Of a DNA stretch of 52,720 nucleotides, positions 47,876-52,720 are shown piece after piece. Location of the stretch: assembly GCF_002865645.1 (NCBI RefSeq), contig NW_020194659.1, forward strand, positions 511,257 to 563,976. Reading direction: 5' to 3'. Source of the DNA: Hyaloscypha bicolor E. Its lineage: Eukaryota; Ascomycota; Leotiomycetes; Helotiales; Hyaloscyphaceae. Made by a program: the position numbers and the translations under genes. The notes below the pieces were generated by a model. The model was not told the origin of the DNA, did no database searches, and saw only the letters and a list, made by a program, of their open reading frames with translations. Numbering within the stretch: the first letter of the stretch is position 1; each line of letters begins with the position of its first letter.

Positions 47876-48605
47876 TAATAACTCGATATTAAATAACGGG
47901 CAAATAGCTACAAGTTAGGTACCGAAATAATTGCATATTACCAGGTTTTTAAAAAGTTATAGCTATATATTATATATTAGTTATATAGCAGATTAATCGC
48001 GATTTTATAGCAAGAGTATATATATTAAGAGCCGAAAAAGCATAATATATATAATATCGGTAATAACTCAATAAATAACGGGTAAATAGCTATAAGTTAG
48101 GTACCGAAATAATCATATATTGCCAGGTTTTTAAAAGGTTATAGCTATATATTACGTATTAGTTATATAGTAAATTAATTGCGATTTTATAGCAAGAGTA
48201 TATGTATTAAGAGCCAAAAAAGCATAATATATGTAATATTAGTAATAACTCAATAAATAACGGGCAAATAGCTATAAGTTAGGTACCGAAATAATTATAT
48301 ATTACTAGGTTTTTAAAAGATTATAGCTATATATTATATATTAGTTATATAGCAGATTAATCGCAATTTTATAGCAAGAATATATATATTAAGAGCCAAA
48401 AAAGCGTAATATATATAATATTAGTAATAACTTAATAAATAATAGGCAAATAGCTATAAGTTAGGTACCGAAATAATTACATATTACTAGGTTTTTAAAA
48501 GGTTATAGCTATATATTATATATTAGTTATATAATAGATTAATTATAATTTTATAGCGAGAATATATATATTAAGAGCCAAAAAAGCATAATATATATAA
48601 TATAT
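47876..48605 (+). repeat. Four tandem copies of a 182-bp unit
   Basis: Units start with TAATAACTC/T at 47,876, 48,061, 48,243 and 48,425; the landmark GTTAGGTACCGAAATAA recurs every 182 bases (47,915, 48,097, 48,279, 48,461). Shared blocks include AGGTTTTTAAAA, TTATAGCTATATATTA, GATTTTATAGC-like and TTAAGAGCC(G/A)AAAAAGC. Differences are mainly C/T and G/A, with most of the T/A forms in copy 4. A degenerate fifth partial copy may lie at 48,660-48,780. No coding potential. Confidence 0.9.
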
Positions 48606-51600
48606 ATATCTTAATAAAACTAATATTATATTATTAATAACTTTCTTTATATTAGTTTAAGGCCCTAAAAGGCTATAAATTAAGTACTAAATTAATTATA
48701 TATATTATAATAGAAAGTATATATTTTAGGATTTAATATATTATAATATATATAATAAATTTATTACCGAGAGTTTGGAACTCGCTTAAAGATTAAGGCT
48801 AGAGGCGCTTCCTAAATCTAAACCCCTTTTACTCTTAGTATAATTAATAATAATTTTTTTAGATATTACTCCTAAATAAGCTAATTCTTTAATAGCCTTT
48901 TACTCCCGAACCCTTAGCGAATTATTACCGGATTTTAATCTTTTATTTCTAAATCTAATTCTCTAAGAATATCTTATCTAAAGAAAAGTAAAGAAGAAAA
49001 GAAAGAAATAAGATATAAAAGCAATATAGCTAGATAAGTATACTAGCGGGAAAAGTATTAATAAGTTCCAGATTCTAATTTAATAAGTTATTATTTACTT
49101 ACTTATATTTCCTTAAGCTTCTTTTATTTACTATAGATTTAATAACTAATATATGCCTTTTCCTAGCTTCTTTAAATACTATTTAGTAATCTTTTCCTTA
49201 ATAACTTTTTCCTTAATAACCTTCTCCTTAATAATCTCTTTCTTTTTTATAACCTTTTTTCTTAGATATACTAACCTCTTTAACTCTAATTATATAATAG
49301 CCTAATTCTTTATATATATTACCTTTTTACTATATCCAAGAATATTTAAATACTATAAGTACTTTAAGTATAAAGCTACTTGGCTTCCAAATATTATTAA
49401 TTTAACCTTAAAATATACAAGAATTATTAACTAGATATTAAAGATCTATACCTAATTCTATAAGACTTTTATTATAAAATATAGGCCTGCCTTATATAAT
49501 ATAAGAGCCTACTATTCGCAAATCTACTAGAATTCAAGAGTAAAATACCAAGTTATTACTAACTAAATAAGAAATTATTACCTACTTATTTATAAGAATC
49601 CGAGAACAAAATATTAAATAATAATTACCTAATAGTAGATATTATAGAGAGACCTAAGAGATCCCTAGTAAGACCCAAAAAACTTCCTACTTAAGCCCAA
49701 GTATTATAAGTACTACCTTACCTTATAATTCTTTCGAAAATATAGTGGCTTTCTAGCTAATTACTACTAAATTAATAATTATATTTCCGCAAATCTACTA
49801 TAAATATAAATCTCCTAAATACTTATAATCGAGAAATAAGGGGCAAATATATATATATTCTATAGAGCCTACTATATAAATAAGCTACGAATTTAGTAAG
49901 GCCTATAAGATTAGGTATTTATAATATATAAGTAATAAGGAATTAGAACCTATTAGTTAATCTTAAGGAAATTAATAATCTATTCTCTAAATACTAACTA
50001 TTTACTAAAGTACTAATCTGGAACCTCTAAATTTATAAAACCGGAATAGGGATTCCTTACTAAGTTATAATCTCTTATTATATAGTATAATCCCAGATAA
50101 TAATAATTATAATATTAATAATTTTAATAATAGTTCCCCAGAATATAATAGCGAAACGGAGCCTAATAGCTAGGAGCTATATAGCGAATTATAGGCAAAT
50201 ATTTCCTTTTTTGTAAATAGTAACTAGCTTAGTCTCGGGTATTTCCTAGACTAACTACTTCCGGGTAATAATAATAATAATAGTAATAATCCCGACTTTA
50301 TTCCCGAAAAGACCCCTAATATGCCTTATCTAGATAATAATAATAGTATTAATAAGAATAATAATAATACCGAGAATAACTAAATTATTAATAATAAGGA
50401 TACTAAGACTAAGAATAAGAGTAAGGGTAATAGCGAGAATAAGGCAGAATTAGAAGCTTAATTATAAGCCGAGATTACTAGACCTAATAAGCTACTAATT
50501 AATTACGTTTCGGAGCTAGCTTATTATTTATTTGATTTCTAAGGATATATAAATAAGTAGTATACCGAGTCTAATAATAAATAAGATTTCTTTTATTTTA
50601 CTAAATAATATATTATACTTCTATAATACCGCGATTTTCTTTTAAATTATAGTCTTAATAAATAAAATAGTAAACTATTATATCTAAAGCAAATAATAAA
50701 CTAGTAAGAATATATAATAATTAGGGATATTAATTAGCAAGCTATATTTACTAGTCTTATTATAAATAATAATAATAATTATTTACCTAATAGCCAGGTT
50801 ATAAATAATAATAATAATAATTTAGATAATAGTACTTTTTATAAGCTTAACTTTAATATATTACGAGTGAATTATAATAAAAATAATACTGAACTAGTAG
50901 CTAATATTCTAGATTATTACTTATATTTATATATACTTTACTCTTAGATAAATTACTATAAAGGTTTAAGATAATATAATATTAATAGCTTTTATAAGTA
51001 TACTAATTACCTTTCTTTTTGCCTAATAAGGAATTCAAGTTAACTTATATTCTTGTTTTTAATAAAATATCTTTACTTTTATGTATTTATATATAAATAT
51101 TACTAACTCTATAACAAATCCTGACTAGCCTAAGATCTAGAAAGTAGCCTTTTATAAGGTGTCTTACTATTACTTTAGTTATATAATTAGTTATAAGAAT
51201 ATTTATATTTATATTTTCTTTTCTTTTATATAAGACCCTATAAAGAAAACTATATTTCCTAGATATAATAGTAGTATCCCATTTTCTATTCTCTAATATT
51301 AGTTTAATAAGATCCTTTTATTAGCCATATTTCGTAATATTTCACTAATAAGTTACTAGTATATTTCTTTTAATTAGAAGTATACTAAACTTAAAGCCAA
51401 GGTATACTAATAAAAGAATATTAGTTCTATATATAATAATAATATTTAAGCTAAGGTAATACTTCTTTATTATACGGTTTAAGGTTATATACTATAAGTA
51501 ATTTGGTATAATATTATTTAGTAACTTTCCCTTTATAATAATAAGCTATATTGTAATACTTGTATTTACTTTTTAAATAAGAATACTAAACTTAACTTTA

Positions 51601-52720
51601 AGGCCAATACCTTATTAAAGATATGGGATGCTTTTATTTCTATACTATTTCTAGTTTTTAACTTTTCGAAACTAGATTAGTCCCGAATCTATACTAATTT
51701 GGCAAAAGAAACTATCTCAACCTAATTTATATTACTTAAGTAGCTACTTAATACTAATAGATATGTCCCGACCACATACCTTCTTTATACCTGCTATCTT
51801 AAGGCCTTTACTAAATAGGCTAACTTAGGCGAGTATGGAAAGTCTATAAAGCCTATTTTTTATATGATTACTATATTCCGAGATATTACTAATATAATAC
51901 TAGTAATCTCCCGATATTGCCATAAGTATTACTAAGGCTAGGTATACTTGCAGGTATATAATAGCTTTAAGGAGGTATATAATATAGCGAATTACAAGCC
52001 TTTAACTAGTAAGTTCTTAGAGAAACTAGCCCGGGATCCAAATATTAATAAGATAATTCGGGTACATAATAAGGGCATTATAAAGACTCTTAAAAGAATA
52101 TGAAATATCTACTTTATAGGGCGTTTTTGCCTATTCTATATGCTTGTATTTACTATACGTTATTTCTTTGGTATCCGTAAAGAGTATTGTCTTTCTTTTA
52201 CTTTTATTAATAAGTTAAAAGCTTACTTGAAAGAAGCTAGTAATTAGGGCTCGAATCGCTAGCTAACCGCTACTAATTACTAACCTTTTTAGAAGTTACT
52301 AACCGAATATTAGATTAACTTTATTTCTCTAAATATTCTCAAATATTTAGTAGCCTTTAAGTGAATATCTACTATAAATCTAGTACTTGGTATACCTTAT
52401 AAGTAATATAAAGTTTTAATTATGCTTCTTATAATACTGCCTTTTACTTTTAATATAGGACTAGTCTTTATAAGTCCAAAATTATTTTAATATCTCTGGA
52501 AGATAATATTTTAATATTCGGGAAAAGCTCTTCTCGGGATAGATATCTAAGAAAGCATTTCTACTTATGAATACGGTTAGTACCTTAACCGAATTAATTG
52601 GAATTACTTAGCTTTTCATAACTAATTCTCTAATAAAATTATATATACTAGTAATATAATCCGGGACGAATATCGCAAGAATTAGAAAGAGGTTATTATA
52701 TCTAAAGAAGGCCTAGCACG
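48606..52720 (+). other. RIP-affected region with unrecognised coding-like relics
   Basis: Moderately AT-rich. On the plus strand, long stretches read as protein if TAA/TAG are taken as mutated Gln or Trp codons: about 49,340-49,640 (for example TWLPNIINLTLKYTRIIN and KYRPALYNIRAYYSQIY), 50,080-50,460 (Asn-rich, from AAT runs) and 51,780-52,300 (LARDPNINKIIRVHNKGIIK and IRYFFGIRKEYCLSFTFINK). I cannot assign these to a family. They may be one or more transposon proteins. Confidence 0.35.
50095..50395 (+). repeat. AAT/TAA microsatellite-rich stretch
   Basis: Many short runs of AATAAT (near 50,100, 50,265-50,290 and 50,335-50,370) give poly-Asn in the plus-strand frame. Similar runs recur at 50,766-50,822. 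Low-complexity, probably grown within a degraded coding region. Confidence 0.5.

Noticed and set aside
47876..48605. CRISPR-like array
   Set aside because: The units are contiguous 182-bp tandem repeats without unique spacers, in a eukaryotic genome.

Overview
The window looks like a piece of a filamentous ascomycete (Pezizomycotina) genome with a two-speed layout. Long AT-rich blocks are built almost only of A/T, with CpA and TpG nearly absent, which is the mark of repeat-induced point mutation (RIP). They alternate with GC-balanced islands that carry short-intron fungal genes. I cannot assign a species from sequence alone. All gene models were built by hand from splice signals and family resemblance; no search was run.

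Layout. 1-26,440: RIP-destroyed transposon graveyard. By translating through RIP-type stops I can recognise a Ty3/Gypsy element (LTR-like ends near 3,955 and 18,192) into which a Ty1/Copia element (LTRs 10,723 and 16,701) has inserted. There is also an inverted-repeat unit (364-3,213), a second Copia relic around 21.3 kb and short repeats up to 25.9 kb. 26,440-30,360: gene island with an apparently intact four-exon aquaporin gene (minus strand) and a 433-bp MITE. 30,360-34,540: AT-rich block with a pogo/Fot1-type transposase relic and a small MITE. 34,546-37,723 and 40,434-43,619: two copies of a 3.2-kb Tc1/mariner-like element with TA target duplications, the second more heavily RIP-mutated. 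Between and beside them lie a broken Zn2Cys6 transcription factor gene (minus) and a truncated NmrA/isoflavone-reductase-like pseudogene (plus). 44,415-45,030: AT-rich foldback element. 45,119-46,813: a four-exon cytochrome P450 gene (minus) that is complete except for a one-base frameshift in the haem-binding loop. 47,876-48,605: four tandem copies of a 182-bp unit. 48,605-52,720: moderately AT-rich, RIP-affected sequence with unrecognised coding-like relics on the plus strand.

How it fits together. A Zn2Cys6 regulator, an NmrA-like reductase and a P450 lying near each other are the kind of genes found in fungal secondary-metabolite clusters. Here all three are damaged, so the island reads as an eroding cluster fragment invaded by transposons, while the aquaporin is the only gene that looks fully functional. 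No tRNA, rRNA or CRISPR array was seen.
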